In this document: positions 14,620 through 22,378 of the stretch, in pieces
Layout: each line of letters begins with the position of its first letter
Position numbering within the stretch: the first letter of the stretch is position 1
Assembly: GCA_002360535.1 (NCBI GenBank)
Contig: DEQR01000031.1
Location: forward strand, 6,901-38,940
DNA from: Thiobacillus sp. UBA3361
GTDB taxonomy: Bacteria > Pseudomonadota > Gammaproteobacteria > Burkholderiales > Thiobacillaceae
DNA: 32,040 bases
Reading direction: 5' to 3'
Program-made: the position numbers and the translations under genes
The notes under the pieces: generated by a model
Told to the model about the DNA's origin: nothing
The model's input: the letters and a program-made list of their open reading frames with translations, nothing else
Databases searched by the model: none

Positions 14620-15645
14620 ATGCAGATCGGCTCCCACCGTCTCCGCAACAATCTGGTCGTCGCCCCCATGGCGGGCGTCACCGACCGTCCTTTCCGGCAG
14701 CTGTGCAAGCGGCTGGGCGCGGGCATGGCGGTGAGCGAGATGGTGACCTCCAACTCCCTGCTCTACGGCTCGGCCAAGACCCGCCGGCGGGCCAACCACG
14801 AGGGGGAAGTGGCGCCCATCAGCGTGCAGATCGCCGGCGCCGATCCCGGGATGATGGCCGAGGCCGCCCGCCACAACGTGGATAATGGGGCGCAGATCAT
14901 CGACATCAACATGGGCTGCCCGGCCAAGAAGGTATGCAACGTCATGGCCGGCTCGGCCCTGCTGAAGGATGAGGGCCTGGTGGAGAAAATTCTCGATGCG
15001 GTGGTCGGGGCGGTGCCCGAGGTGCCCGTCACCCTGAAGGTGCGCACCGGCTGGGACAAAGAGCACCGCAACGCGCTCCAAATCCTGGCCATCGCCGAGA
15101 ACGCCGGCATCCGTGCCCTGGCCATCCACGGCCGCACCCGGGCCTGCGGCTACAGCGGCCAGGCGGAATACGACACCATCCGCGCGGTAAAGGCTGCGGC
15201 GCGCATCCCGGTGATCGCCAACGGCGACATCACCAGCCCGGAGAAGGCCAGGCAGGTGCTGGACTACACCGGCGCCGACGCCATCATGATCGGCCGCGCC
15301 GCCCAGGGCCGCCCTTGGCTGTTCCGCGAGATCGACCACTACCTGGCCAGCGGCGAGACCCTGCCGTCGCCCGAGGTGACGGAGATCCACGCCCTGCTGA
15401 TGGAGCATCTGGACGATCTTTACAGTTTTTACGGCGAGTTGACCGGTGTGCGCATGGCACGCAAGCATATCGCCTGGTACACAAAGGGCCTGGCGGATTC
15501 AGCCGGGTTCCGCCACGCCATGAACCGGCTTGAGACGACTGGGGAGCAACTGGAGGCGGTGAACGATTTTTTCTGGCGCACCGCCGACAGGCACCGACGA
15601 TTGGTTTATTTGGAGAACCCGCCCAGCGACCGCGAAGCGGCCTGA
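14620..15645 (+). CDS. dusB: tRNA-dihydrouridine synthase DusB
   Basis: DusB reduces uridine to dihydrouridine in tRNA D-loops using FMN and NADPH. The 341-residue protein has the TIM-barrel motifs of the family: LVVAPMAGVTDRPFR, VSEMVTS, VQIAGADP, and the catalytic cysteine Cys100 in INMGCPAKKV. GSALLKDE, VTLKVRTGW, IHGRTRACGYSG, VIANGDI and IGRAAQGRPWLF follow. The dusB-fis pair is conserved across proteobacteria, and fis follows 24 bases after this stop. The ATG at 14620 has only a weak Shine-Dalgarno element, but homology begins at the first residues. A sigma-70-like promoter lies just upstream. Confidence 0.96.
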   Translation: MQIGSHRLRNNLVVAPMAGVTDRPFRQLCKRLGAGMAVSEMVTSNSLLYGSAKTRRRANHEGEVAPISVQIAGADPGMMAEAARHNVDNGAQIIDINMGCPAKKVCNVMAGSALLKDEGLVEKILDAVVGAVPEVPVTLKVRTGWDKEHRNALQILAIAENAGIRALAIHGRTRACGYSGQAEYDTIRAVKAAARIPVIANGDITSPEKARQVLDYTGADAIMIGRAAQGRPWLFREIDHYLASGETLPSPEVTEIHALLMEHLDDLYSFYGELTGVRMARKHIAWYTKGLADSAGFRHAMNRLETTGEQLEAVNDFFWRTADRHRRLVYLENPPSDREAA

Positions 15646-15669
15646 GTACAGACCCAAAAAGGGCAAGAA

Positions 15670-15912
15670 GTGAACACGATGGACGAGAACGAGCTCGCCG
15701 CCTGCGTCAGGCGCGTGCTCATCCAGTATTTCAAGGACCTGGACGGCGAGGACCCTGCCAGGATTTACGAGATGGTGCTCAACTGCGTCGAGCTACCGGT
15801 ATTGCAGGTGGTGCTGGATAAGGCCGCCGGCAACCAGAGCCGCGCCGCCGAGATGCTGGGCATCAACCGCAACACCCTGCGCAAGAAGATGCAGACGCAT
15901 GGGATCAAATGA
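15670..15912 (+). CDS. fis: Nucleoid-associated regulator Fis
   Basis: Fis is a homodimeric DNA-bending protein that shapes the nucleoid and controls growth-rate-dependent genes. The 80-residue protein ends in the Fis helix-turn-helix, NQSRAAEMLGINRNTLRKKM (residues 55-74), with the preceding dimerisation helices ELPVLQVVLDKAAG. The GTG at 15670 is preceded by AGGG with about 7-base spacing. An ATG at 15679 in the same frame would shorten the protein by three residues and is the alternative. Its position directly after dusB is the classic proteobacterial arrangement. A G-rich heptameric repeat begins at its stop codon. Confidence 0.93.
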   Translation: MNTMDENELAACVRRVLIQYFKDLDGEDPARIYEMVLNCVELPVLQVVLDKAAGNQSRAAEMLGINRNTLRKKMQTHGIK

Positions 15913-16051
15913 GCGAGTGGTAAGTGGCAAGTCACCAAGCTGAACCCCCACCTACCGCTCGCCACCTACCGCTCGCCACCTACCGCTCGCCACCTACCGC
16001 TCGCCACTTACCACTCGCCACTTACCACTCGCCACTTGCTACTTACCACTC
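15913..16051. repeat. Heptanucleotide repeat array with inverted arm, fis-purH gap
   Basis: The right part (15948-16003) is four exact 14-base units CCACCTACCGCTCG, followed by two units CCACTTACCACTCG (16004-16031) and a degenerate tail reaching the base before the purH ATG. The left arm GCGAGTGGTAAGTGGC (15913-15928) is the exact reverse complement of 16003-16018 and again of 16017-16032. The mRNA could fold into a 16-bp perfect hairpin in two registers. Confidence 0.9.
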
Positions 16052-17605
16052 ATGAAACGCGCCCTTCTCTCCGTCTCCGATAAAACCGGTCTCCTCGACT
16101 TCGCCCGCGCCCTCGCCGGCCAGGGCGTGGAACTCCTTTCCACCGGCGGCACCGCCAAGGCCCTGCGCGACGCCGGCCTGGCCGTCACCGAGGTGGCGGA
16201 CTACACCGGCTTCCCCGAGATGCTGGACGGCCGGGTGAAGACCCTGCACCCCAAGGTGCACGGCGGCATCCTGGGCCGGCGCGACCTGCCCGAGCACGTG
16301 GCCGCCATGCGCCGCAACAACATCGACGACATCGACCTGGTGTGCGTGAACCTCTATCCCTTCGTGCAGACCGTCTCCCGGCCCCACACCCTGGAGGACG
16401 CCATCGAGAACATCGACATCGGCGGCCCGGCCATGGTGCGCTCGGCGGCCAAGAACCATAAGCACGTGGCCATCGTCACCGACCCCACCGACTATGCCGC
16501 GCTGGTCGAGGAGATGCAGACCGGCGGCGGCACTCTGTCCGATGCCACCCGCTTCAACCTGGCCAAGAAGGCCTTCACCCACACCGCCCAGTACGACGGC
16601 CACATCAGCAACTACCTGACCTCCCTGAACGCGGATGGTGGCAAGGAGCAGTTCGGCGAGAAGCTCACCCTGCAATTCACCCGCGCCCAGACCTGCCGCT
16701 ACGGCGAGAACCCGCACCAGAACGGCGCTTTCTACGTGGAGGCCAACGCCCCGGCGGGCACCATCTCCACGGCCCGGCAGATCCAGGGCAAGGAGCTCTC
16801 CTACAACAACATCGCCGACACCGACGCCGCCCTGGAGTGTGTGAAGCTGTTTGATGCCGCCCCCGCTTGCGTCATCGTCAAGCACGCCAACCCCTGCGGC
16901 GTGGCCTACGGCGCCAACCTGCTGGAGGCTTACAACCGCGCCTACCAGACCGACCCCGAATCCGCCTTCGGCGGCATCATCGCCTTCAACGGCCGCCTGG
17001 ACGGCGAGACGGCGAAGACCATCGTCGAGCGCCAGTTCGTGGAGGTGATCATCGCCCCCGAGGTGAGCCCCGAAGCCAGCGAAGCCGTGGCCGCCAAGAA
17101 GAACGTGCGCCTGCTGGAATGCGGCGCCTGGAGCGGCCCGGTTAACCAACTGGACATGAAACGCGTCGCCGGCGGCCTGCTGGTTCAGGACGCGGACATA
17201 CTGCTGCACGGCGAGTTGAAGGTAGTCACCCGCCGCGCGCCCACCGACAAGGAAATGGAAGACCTGCTGTTCGCCTGGCGGGTGGCCAAGTTCGTCAAGT
17301 CCAACGCCATCGTCTATGCCAAGGACAGGATGACCATCGGCGTGGGCGCCGGCCAGATGAGCCGCGTGAACTCCGCCCGCATCGCCGCCATCAAGGCCGA
17401 GCACGCCGGCCTGACCGTGCCCGGTTCGGTGATGGCTTCCGACGCCTTCTTCCCCTTCCGCGACGGCCTGGACAACGCGGCCGCCGCCGGCATCGCGGCG
17501 GTGATCCAGCCCGGCGGCTCCATGCGCGACGACGAGGTCATCGCGGCGGCCAACGAGCACGGCATCGCCATGGTGTTCACCGGGGCGCGGCATTTCCGGC
17601 ATTGA
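16052..17605 (+). CDS. purH: Bifunctional AICAR transformylase/IMP cyclohydrolase PurH
   Basis: PurH catalyses the last two steps to IMP: formyl transfer to AICAR and ring closure. The 517-residue protein has an N-terminal MGS-like cyclohydrolase domain (RALLSVSDKTGLLDFARAL, LLSTGGTAKAL, GRVKTLHPKVHGGIL). The C-terminal transformylase domain has YGENPHQNGAFY, then the catalytic Lys-His near residues 277-278 in IVKHANPCG, AFGGIIAFN, and AIVYAKDRMTIGVGAGQMSR. It ends FTGARHFRH as in other family members. The ATG at 16052 has no Shine-Dalgarno sequence, because a heptad repeat array occupies the preceding bases. purD follows, also after such repeats. Confidence 0.97.
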   Translation: MKRALLSVSDKTGLLDFARALAGQGVELLSTGGTAKALRDAGLAVTEVADYTGFPEMLDGRVKTLHPKVHGGILGRRDLPEHVAAMRRNNIDDIDLVCVNLYPFVQTVSRPHTLEDAIENIDIGGPAMVRSAAKNHKHVAIVTDPTDYAALVEEMQTGGGTLSDATRFNLAKKAFTHTAQYDGHISNYLTSLNADGGKEQFGEKLTLQFTRAQTCRYGENPHQNGAFYVEANAPAGTISTARQIQGKELSYNNIADTDAALECVKLFDAAPACVIVKHANPCGVAYGANLLEAYNRAYQTDPESAFGGIIAFNGRLDGETAKTIVERQFVEVIIAPEVSPEASEAVAAKKNVRLLECGAWSGPVNQLDMKRVAGGLLVQDADILLHGELKVVTRRAPTDKEMEDLLFAWRVAKFVKSNAIVYAKDRMTIGVGAGQMSRVNSARIAAIKAEHAGLTVPGSVMASDAFFPFRDGLDNAAAAGIAAVIQPGGSMRDDEVIAAANEHGIAMVFTGARHFRH

Positions 17606-17610
17606 AACCC

Positions 17611-17688
17611 GTGAGGGGTGAGGCGTGAGGGGTGAGGCGTAAAATCCCCCCCTCCCACGACTTTCCGCCTCACCCCTAACGCCTCACG
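17611..17688. repeat. Heptanucleotide repeats in inverted orientation, purH-purD gap
   Basis: GTGAGGG and GTGAGGC alternate four times at 17611-17638. The segment 17666-17688 carries the reverse complement, reading in the opposite strand GTGAGGC, GTTAGGG, GTGAGGC. Arms 17618-17639 and the right segment pair at 21 of 22 positions across a loop of about 27 bases. Confidence 0.9.
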
Positions 17689-17693
17689 TAAAT

Positions 17694-19001
17694 ATGAAAC
17701 TCCTCGTCATCGGCTCCGGCGGCCGGGAACATGCCCTGGCCTGGCGCCTCAAGCAATCGCCCCGCGTGCACAAGGTCTTCGTCGCCCCCGGCAATGGCGG
17801 CACCGCCCGCGAAGAGGGGCTGGAGAACCTGGCCGTCACCGACTTTTCCCAACTCATCGACTTCGCCCGCAAGGAAGGCGTCGCCTTCACCGTGGTCGGC
17901 CCCGAGGCCCCGCTGGCGGCCGGCATGGTGGATGCCTTCCGCGCCGCCGGCCTGAGGATATTCGGTCCGGTCCGGTCCGCCGCCCAGTTGGAGGCGTCCA
18001 AGGACTACGCCAAGCAGTTCATGGTCAAGTACGGCATCCCCACCGCCACCTACGAAACCTTCACCGACGCGGCCGCAGCCCACGCCCACATCGACCAGCG
18101 GGGCGCGCCCATCGTCGTCAAGGCCGACGGCCTGGCCGCCGGCAAGGGGGTGGTGGTGGCCCAGACCGCCGCCGAGGCGCACGCTGCCGTGGACGCCATG
18201 CTGGCCGCGGATGGCAAACACGGGACCCAGGGCGAGGCCGGCCACCGGGTAGTCATCGAGGAATGCCTGGTGGGCGAGGAGGCCAGCTTCATCGTCATGA
18301 TCGACGGCGAGCACGTCCTGCCCATGGCCACCAGCCAGGACCACAAGCGCCTGCTGGACGGCGACCAGGGCCCCAACACCGGCGGCATGGGCGCCTACTC
18401 GCCCGCCCCGGTGGTCACCCCGGAGATGCACGCCCGGGTGTTGCGTGAGGTCATCCGCCCGGTGGTCAACGGCATGAAGCAGGAAGGCACGCCCTACACC
18501 GGCTTCCTCTACGCCGGCCTGATGATCGACCCCAAGGGTCGGATCAAGGTGCTGGAGTTCAACTGCCGCTTCGGCGACCCGGAGACCCAGCCCATCATGC
18601 TGCGCCTGAAGAGCGACTTCGCCACCCTGGTGGAGGCCGCCCTTGACGGCCGTCTGGACCAGGTGGAGGCGGAATGGGACCGGCGCGTGGCCCTGGGCGT
18701 GGTGCTGGCCGCCGCCGGCTACCCCGAGTCACCGCGCAGGGGCGATGCCATCGCCGGCCTGCCGGAGCCAGACCCGGGCGGGGCGGCCGGCGAGGACTGC
18801 CATGTCTTCCATGCCGGCACCGCCATCCAGGACGACCAGGTGGTCACCGCCGGCGGCCGGGTGCTGTGCGTCACCGCCCTGGGCGACACGGTCAAGATCG
18901 CCCAGGCGCGCGCCTATGAAGTGGCCGATCAGATCGACTTCGCCGGCCGGCAGATGCGCCGCGACATCGGCTGGCGGGCGGTCAAGCGCAACAAGAAATA
19001 A
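17694..19001 (+). CDS. purD: Phosphoribosylamine-glycine ligase PurD
   Basis: PurD is an ATP-grasp enzyme making glycinamide ribonucleotide, the second step of purine synthesis. The 435-residue protein begins MKLLVIGSGGREHALAWRL, with PGNGGTA, VVGPEAPLAAGMVDAFRAAG, FGPVRSAAQLEASKDYAKQF, VKADGLAAGKGVVVA, and SQDHKRLLDGDQGPNTGGMG. The grasp C-terminus has VLEFNCRFGDPETQPIML. Length agrees with the E. coli enzyme (429). The ATG at 17694 follows GTAAAT with no Shine-Dalgarno; heptad repeats abut it. The frame runs to 19001, and tsaC begins 33 bases later. Confidence 0.97.
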   Translation: MKLLVIGSGGREHALAWRLKQSPRVHKVFVAPGNGGTAREEGLENLAVTDFSQLIDFARKEGVAFTVVGPEAPLAAGMVDAFRAAGLRIFGPVRSAAQLEASKDYAKQFMVKYGIPTATYETFTDAAAAHAHIDQRGAPIVVKADGLAAGKGVVVAQTAAEAHAAVDAMLAADGKHGTQGEAGHRVVIEECLVGEEASFIVMIDGEHVLPMATSQDHKRLLDGDQGPNTGGMGAYSPAPVVTPEMHARVLREVIRPVVNGMKQEGTPYTGFLYAGLMIDPKGRIKVLEFNCRFGDPETQPIMLRLKSDFATLVEAALDGRLDQVEAEWDRRVALGVVLAAAGYPESPRRGDAIAGLPEPDPGGAAGEDCHVFHAGTAIQDDQVVTAGGRVLCVTALGDTVKIAQARAYEVADQIDFAGRQMRRDIGWRAVKRNKK

Positions 19002-19034
19002 GCCCGCGGTCACACCGCACGCGCCGCCACCGCC

Positions 19035-19589
19035 TTGACCCCACGCCCCCACATCCCCCGCCTGCGAGCCTGGCTGCAGGCCGGCGGGGTCATCGCCTAC
19101 CCCACCGAATCCTGTTACGGCCTGGGCTGCGACCCGCGCAACGCCAGGGCGGTCAAGCGCATCCTGCGCTTCAAGGGCCGCCCGCGGGGCAAGGGGCTGA
19201 TCCTCATCGCCGCCCGCTTCGAACAACTGGCCCCCTTCCTGGCCCCCGTGCCGCCGAACCTGCAAGCACGCTTTCCCGAATGGTGGCCGGGGCCCACCAC
19301 CCTGCTGCTGCCCGCCGCCGAGCACTGTCCGCCCTGGCTCACCGGCCGGCACGACAAGCTGGCGGTGCGGGTCACCGCCCACCCCGAAGCGGCACGCCTG
19401 TGCCGCGCCCTGGGCATGGCCCTGGTCTCCACCAGCGCCAACCGTTCCGGCCAGCGGCCGCTGAAAACCGCCGCCGCCTGCCGGCACGCCTTCGGCGCGC
19501 GGGTCCGGACCCTGGACGGCCGCATCGGCCGGCGTAAACGCCCCTCCACCATCCTCGACCCCGGCAGCGCCCGAATCCTGCGTCCCTGA
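19035..19589 (+). CDS. tsaC: Threonylcarbamoyl-AMP synthase, TsaC/YrdC family
   Basis: TsaC makes threonylcarbamoyl-AMP from threonine, bicarbonate and ATP, the first step of t6A37 modification in ANN-decoding tRNAs. The 184-residue protein matches the short bacterial TsaC/YrdC form: GGVIAYPTESCYGLGCDPRN, RILRFKGRPRGKGLILIAA, FPEWWPGPTTLLLPA, KLAVRVTAHP and LVSTSANRSGQRPL. The likely start is TTG at 19035, since no ATG or GTG lies between it and the beginning of homology. It lacks a clear Shine-Dalgarno; a small GCGGT-CAC-ACCGC hairpin precedes it (19008-19020). It is probably co-transcribed with purD. Confidence 0.9.
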   Translation: MTPRPHIPRLRAWLQAGGVIAYPTESCYGLGCDPRNARAVKRILRFKGRPRGKGLILIAARFEQLAPFLAPVPPNLQARFPEWWPGPTTLLLPAAEHCPPWLTGRHDKLAVRVTAHPEAARLCRALGMALVSTSANRSGQRPLKTAAACRHAFGARVRTLDGRIGRRKRPSTILDPGSARILRP

Positions 19590-19598
19590 GGGCACACC

Positions 19599-19627
19599 TT
19601 GGCCTGCCTGGAGGGGCGCGATATGCT
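19599..19627 (+). promoter_or_regulatory. Sigma-70 promoter for the CBS-domain gene
   Basis: TTGGCC (19599-19604), a 17-base spacer and TATGCT (19622-19627) match the consensus at four of six positions in each hexamer. Predicted start near 19634, about 29 bases before the ATG, which has a good ribosome binding site. Confidence 0.5.
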
Positions 19628-19662
19628 GGTCCTCCGAGGCAGAAAGGAATGGGGGAGCGCGC

Positions 19663-20310
19663 ATGTTTTCCATCCACGGCGTCACCGGCCAATCGTTCCG
19701 CGGTTCCCTGGAACAGCTGGCCACCCTGCGCGGCGTGAATGCCGCCCGCGCGGCGCGCGGCATCACCCGGCAGGGAGAAGAGTTGGGCACCGAAATCCCC
19801 GGCATCGCCCACCGCGAGGGTGCCGTGTCCGCCGGCTACGAGGATGCCGCCCAGGCCTACCGGGACACCCTGCAGGCGGAAACGGAGCGTGGCCCCCTCT
19901 ACCACGCCTACCAGGTCATGAGCCGAGACATGCTCATCCTCGCGGCCTGGACCCCGGTGGATCAGGCCTGGCAAATGCTGTCCGAACGAGGACTGCGCCA
20001 ATCCCCCGTGCTCGACGACCGCGACCGGCTCATCGGCCTGGTCACCCGCGAAGACCTGCTCAGCGCCATGAACCTGGACGCGGGCAAGCCGCGCGACGTG
20101 CTGGAACGCAGCGTCGAACAGGTAATGGCCTCGCCCGTGGTAAGTGCCGACCCGGTCACCGACATCCGCCGCATCGCACGGGTGATGCTGGACTACGGCC
20201 AGATGGCGGTGCCGGTGGTCAACGAAACCGGCGCCCTGGTCGGCCTGGTTAGCCGGGGCGACATCCTGCGGGCGGTGACGGCCCAGCCGCCCCTGAGTTT
20301 GTGGGGTTGA
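19663..20310 (+). CDS. CBS-domain-pair protein
   Basis: The 215-residue protein carries two CBS motifs, at about residues 84-137 (VMSRDMLILAAWTPVDQAWQ to LIGLVTREDLLSAM) and 153-206 (VEQVMASPVVSADPVTDIRR to LVGLVSRGDILRAV). Such pairs bind adenosine nucleotides and act as energy sensors, alone or as regulatory subunits. The N-terminal 80 residues are polar and helical, with no signal peptide or membrane segment, and I do not recognise them. GGGGGAG lies just before the ATG. It has its own promoter. The next gene converges on it, so it is monocistronic. Its ligand and target cannot be deduced from context. Confidence 0.85.
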   Translation: MFSIHGVTGQSFRGSLEQLATLRGVNAARAARGITRQGEELGTEIPGIAHREGAVSAGYEDAAQAYRDTLQAETERGPLYHAYQVMSRDMLILAAWTPVDQAWQMLSERGLRQSPVLDDRDRLIGLVTREDLLSAMNLDAGKPRDVLERSVEQVMASPVVSADPVTDIRRIARVMLDYGQMAVPVVNETGALVGLVSRGDILRAVTAQPPLSLWG

Positions 20311-20365
20311 GGTCAGGGGGCCGATTCATCTTGCTCTCGGCGAGGCCCAGCCTCCATTGCGGTGA

Positions 20366-20821
20366 TTACGGGGTCCAAAGCAACGACTTTGCGATCCAGC
20401 CGCTGTTACCCAGGTCGTCTTCCACCTTCAGCCAGCGGCCGCTCTCGCCGATCACCCTGAAGGAATAGTATTTGTCCAGGCTGCCCAGGTCGGCCATCGG
20501 GAAGTTCGTACCCGGGCCGCTGCGGACGTTCGCCTTTTTCACCTTGACCACGGTGCAACGCAGCTTGCTGCTGACCAGCTTGCGGAATATCCAGTGTCTG
20601 TCGCCGTCCACGTCCTGCACGTGATACCAGTTCCCCCTCTGGCCGATCTTCCTGAACGGCATGTAGGCGAAGACCGTCCAGGACTTCTCGTAATGGGTGC
20701 CCGGGCCTTGGCGCAGGTTGGCTTCGGTCACCTTCACGCATACGCGGTTTGCGGCAATGGCCGGCCCGGAGATCAGGGCGACGAGGGCGATGGCAGCCGG
20801 GGCGAGTAGCTTGGGGGTCAT
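20366..20821 (-). CDS. Exported protein with two bacterial SH3 domains
   Basis: The 151-residue protein starts MTPKLLAPAAIALVALISG with a signal peptide likely cut after AIAA (about residue 24). Two tandem SH3b repeats follow: residues about 30-83 (VTEANLRQGPGTHYEKSWTV ... WIFRKLV) and 95-147 (VKKANVRSGPGTNFPMADLG ... GWIAKSLL). Each has the N-x-R-x-GPGT signature. Bacterial SH3 domains of this type often bind peptidoglycan or peptides, so a periplasmic cell-wall role is likely. AAGGAG 8 bases before the ATG makes the start secure; upstream in-frame codons are not used. No enzymatic domain is attached. It is convergent with the CBS gene; the 55-base gap shows no clear terminator. Confidence 0.85.
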   Translation of the reverse strand: MTPKLLAPAAIALVALISGPAIAANRVCVKVTEANLRQGPGTHYEKSWTVFAYMPFRKIGQRGNWYHVQDVDGDRHWIFRKLVSSKLRCTVVKVKKANVRSGPGTNFPMADLGSLDKYYSFRVIGESGRWLKVEDDLGNSGWIAKSLLWTP

Positions 20822-21242
20822 GTGCGGGCTCCTTGGTTCATCACAGGGCGGAAGCACGCCGTACAGCAACAGCTTGCGACGACACCAGGACACTGGATTG
20901 TTTGCTCCCTATCCGGACCGAGGACCGCGTTCCCGAGAAAGTTCCGGGAAGTTTCCTGAACTGAGGCCCAGAGACCGGAACGGTAAGCTTCGGTTGTATT
21001 GCAATTGGATGTGAGACGACAAAGGGATTCAGGTCTGACTTCAGCCGCTTGGCGCTGACGAGCTAACCGTACAGCAAGGACGAATTTCAGCCGTTTTAAG
21101 GCACTCCACTGAATGTCCCTATCGGAAACTTGGCGACTTAATCCCGCTAAAGGCGCTAAACCTTGCGGGCAGGTCGACATACGCAAACCTGCCCGTCACC
21201 CGCCGCGCCTATCGAACACGGCCAGCCGGTGTGATCTCAGTC
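20822..21242. other. Intergenic stretch without a recognisable gene
   Basis: It contains the upstream region of the SH3 gene and the 3' flank of tonB. Open frames here have no family resemblance. A small tandem repeat CGCTAAAGG occurs near 21145-21160, and a hairpin near 21180 is listed separately. Confidence 0.4.
21166..21195 (-). terminator. Hairpin downstream of tonB
   Basis: CGGGCAGGT (21166-21174) and ACCTGCCCG (21187-21195) form a perfect 9-bp stem with a 12-base loop, about 50 bases after the tonB stop. No T-tract follows on the minus strand, so it is a weak candidate. Confidence 0.35.
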
Positions 21243-22013
21243 TTAATCGCTATTTAGTTGGTAGGCTATTGGGATCTCAAGTCGGGTAATGCGTTCCGGC
21301 CGCAGCCTATCCCGGACGTCATCCATGGCGCGCCGCACAAGTTCCTCGGCAGCGCGGTCCAGGAGGGGGTAACCCGAGCCACGCCGCACGGAAAGCTCCC
21401 GCAAGGAGCCATCCGCCTCAACCAATACTTCCAGGGCGACCACACCTTCCTGCCCGCGTCGCCGAGCTTGGGCCGGATAGCGGCGCTGATCCCGCAAGCG
21501 CTCGACCAAGGCCGCGTACCAGAGCCTTTCCGACGCAACCGCCGGCTGGTCATGTGTGGCGGGAGATGGGTGCCTGACTGGGGAACCCGCCAATGTGGCC
21601 GCCGGTTCGCCTGTCGGGGAAGGCGCCGGCAACCGGGCTGCGGATGGTGAGACCGAGGCGGTCGAGGGCACGTCATCGCCCGATTTGGCCTGAGTGCCAG
21701 ACGATGAGGTCGGCGCTTCACTTTCGGTCGATGTGGGCGGCGGCGATGGAGAGAGTTCGGCGGGCTGTCCGGCAGCGGCCATCGGCATCGGCCGCGTGAG
21801 GGGTTTGGAAGGGCGGACAGGCTTGGCGATGGATGGTGCCGTGGCGGAGGTGGCCGCGGCGACGGGGGGCTCCGGTGCCGGCATGTCAACGAGGGAGACC
21901 TGCCAGCGCAGCACCTCGGGCTTGTCCGTCACAAGCCTGGTTATCCCCAGAACGGCCGCCAGCAGGATGACATGCAGGGCCAGGGAGAGCGCCCAGGCCC
22001 GGGCGCCGCTCAT
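21243..22013 (-). CDS. tonB: Energy transducer TonB
   Basis: TonB couples the proton motive force, via ExbB-ExbD, to outer-membrane receptors. The 256-residue protein has an uncleaved N-terminal membrane anchor (about residues 7-25, WALSLALHVILLAAVLGI), a long Pro/Ala/Ser-rich periplasmic spacer (about 44-155), and a C-terminal TonB domain (from about 163). This domain carries RRYPAQARRRGQEGVVALEV and LVEADGSLRELSVRRGSGYP. Its ATG overlaps the exbD stop by four bases, so exbB-exbD-tonB form one translationally coupled operon. The receptor at 25364-27688 is the nearest candidate partner. No Fur-like site was seen before exbB. Confidence 0.92.
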   Translation of the reverse strand: MSGARAWALSLALHVILLAAVLGITRLVTDKPEVLRWQVSLVDMPAPEPPVAAATSATAPSIAKPVRPSKPLTRPMPMAAAGQPAELSPSPPPTSTESEAPTSSSGTQAKSGDDVPSTASVSPSAARLPAPSPTGEPAATLAGSPVRHPSPATHDQPAVASERLWYAALVERLRDQRRYPAQARRRGQEGVVALEVLVEADGSLRELSVRRGSGYPLLDRAAEELVRRAMDDVRDRLRPERITRLEIPIAYQLNSD

Positions 22014-22378
22014 GTCCGGCGAACTTCCAGGCTGACCTGGGCAAAACCCAGGGCCTTGACCCGGTCCACCGTGGCGATGAAAGTTCGCAGCGGCAGGCCG
22101 CCGTCGGCGCGCACGATGATGGGCGTCTCATGGGACAGGGCGGCCAGGGCGGCCGCCAGGTCAGGCACGGCCCGGTCATTCAGGAATATGCCGCCGTCCA
22201 GGGTCAGGGTGAGCACCGTCGGCGCCGGTCGGGCCGGCGCCGCGTGGGGCGCGCGGGCCAGGTCGATGGGGATGCGCCCGGCGCTGATGAAGGTGGCCGT
22301 GGTGAGCACGATGGTGAGCAGCACCAGCATCACGTCCACGAGTGGAACGACGTTGATGCCGTCGATCTCCTCGTCCAT
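22010..22378 (-). CDS. exbD: Biopolymer transport protein ExbD
   Basis: ExbD is the small subunit of the TonB motor. The 122-residue protein starts MDEEIDGINVVPLVDVMLVL: a short cytoplasmic end, then one membrane helix containing the conserved proton-carrying aspartate (Asp15 in PLVDVMLVLL). The periplasmic domain includes the typical IIVRADGGLPLRTFIATVDR. Its ATG overlaps the exbB stop (TGATG), and its stop overlaps the tonB start. Confidence 0.93.
   Translation of the reverse strand: MDEEIDGINVVPLVDVMLVLLTIVLTTATFISAGRIPIDLARAPHAAPARPAPTVLTLTLDGGIFLNDRAVPDLAAALAALSHETPIIVRADGGLPLRTFIATVDRVKALGFAQVSLEVRRT

Noticed and set aside
15948..16031. CRISPR array or coding tandem repeat
   Set aside because: Units are 14 bases and contiguous without spacers, and the gap has no reading frame connecting fis and purH.
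20818..21186. Minus-strand frame of 122 codons upstream of the SH3 gene
   Set aside because: No family resemblance, no ribosome binding site, and it runs into the SH3 leader region, which has its own AAGGAG and start.
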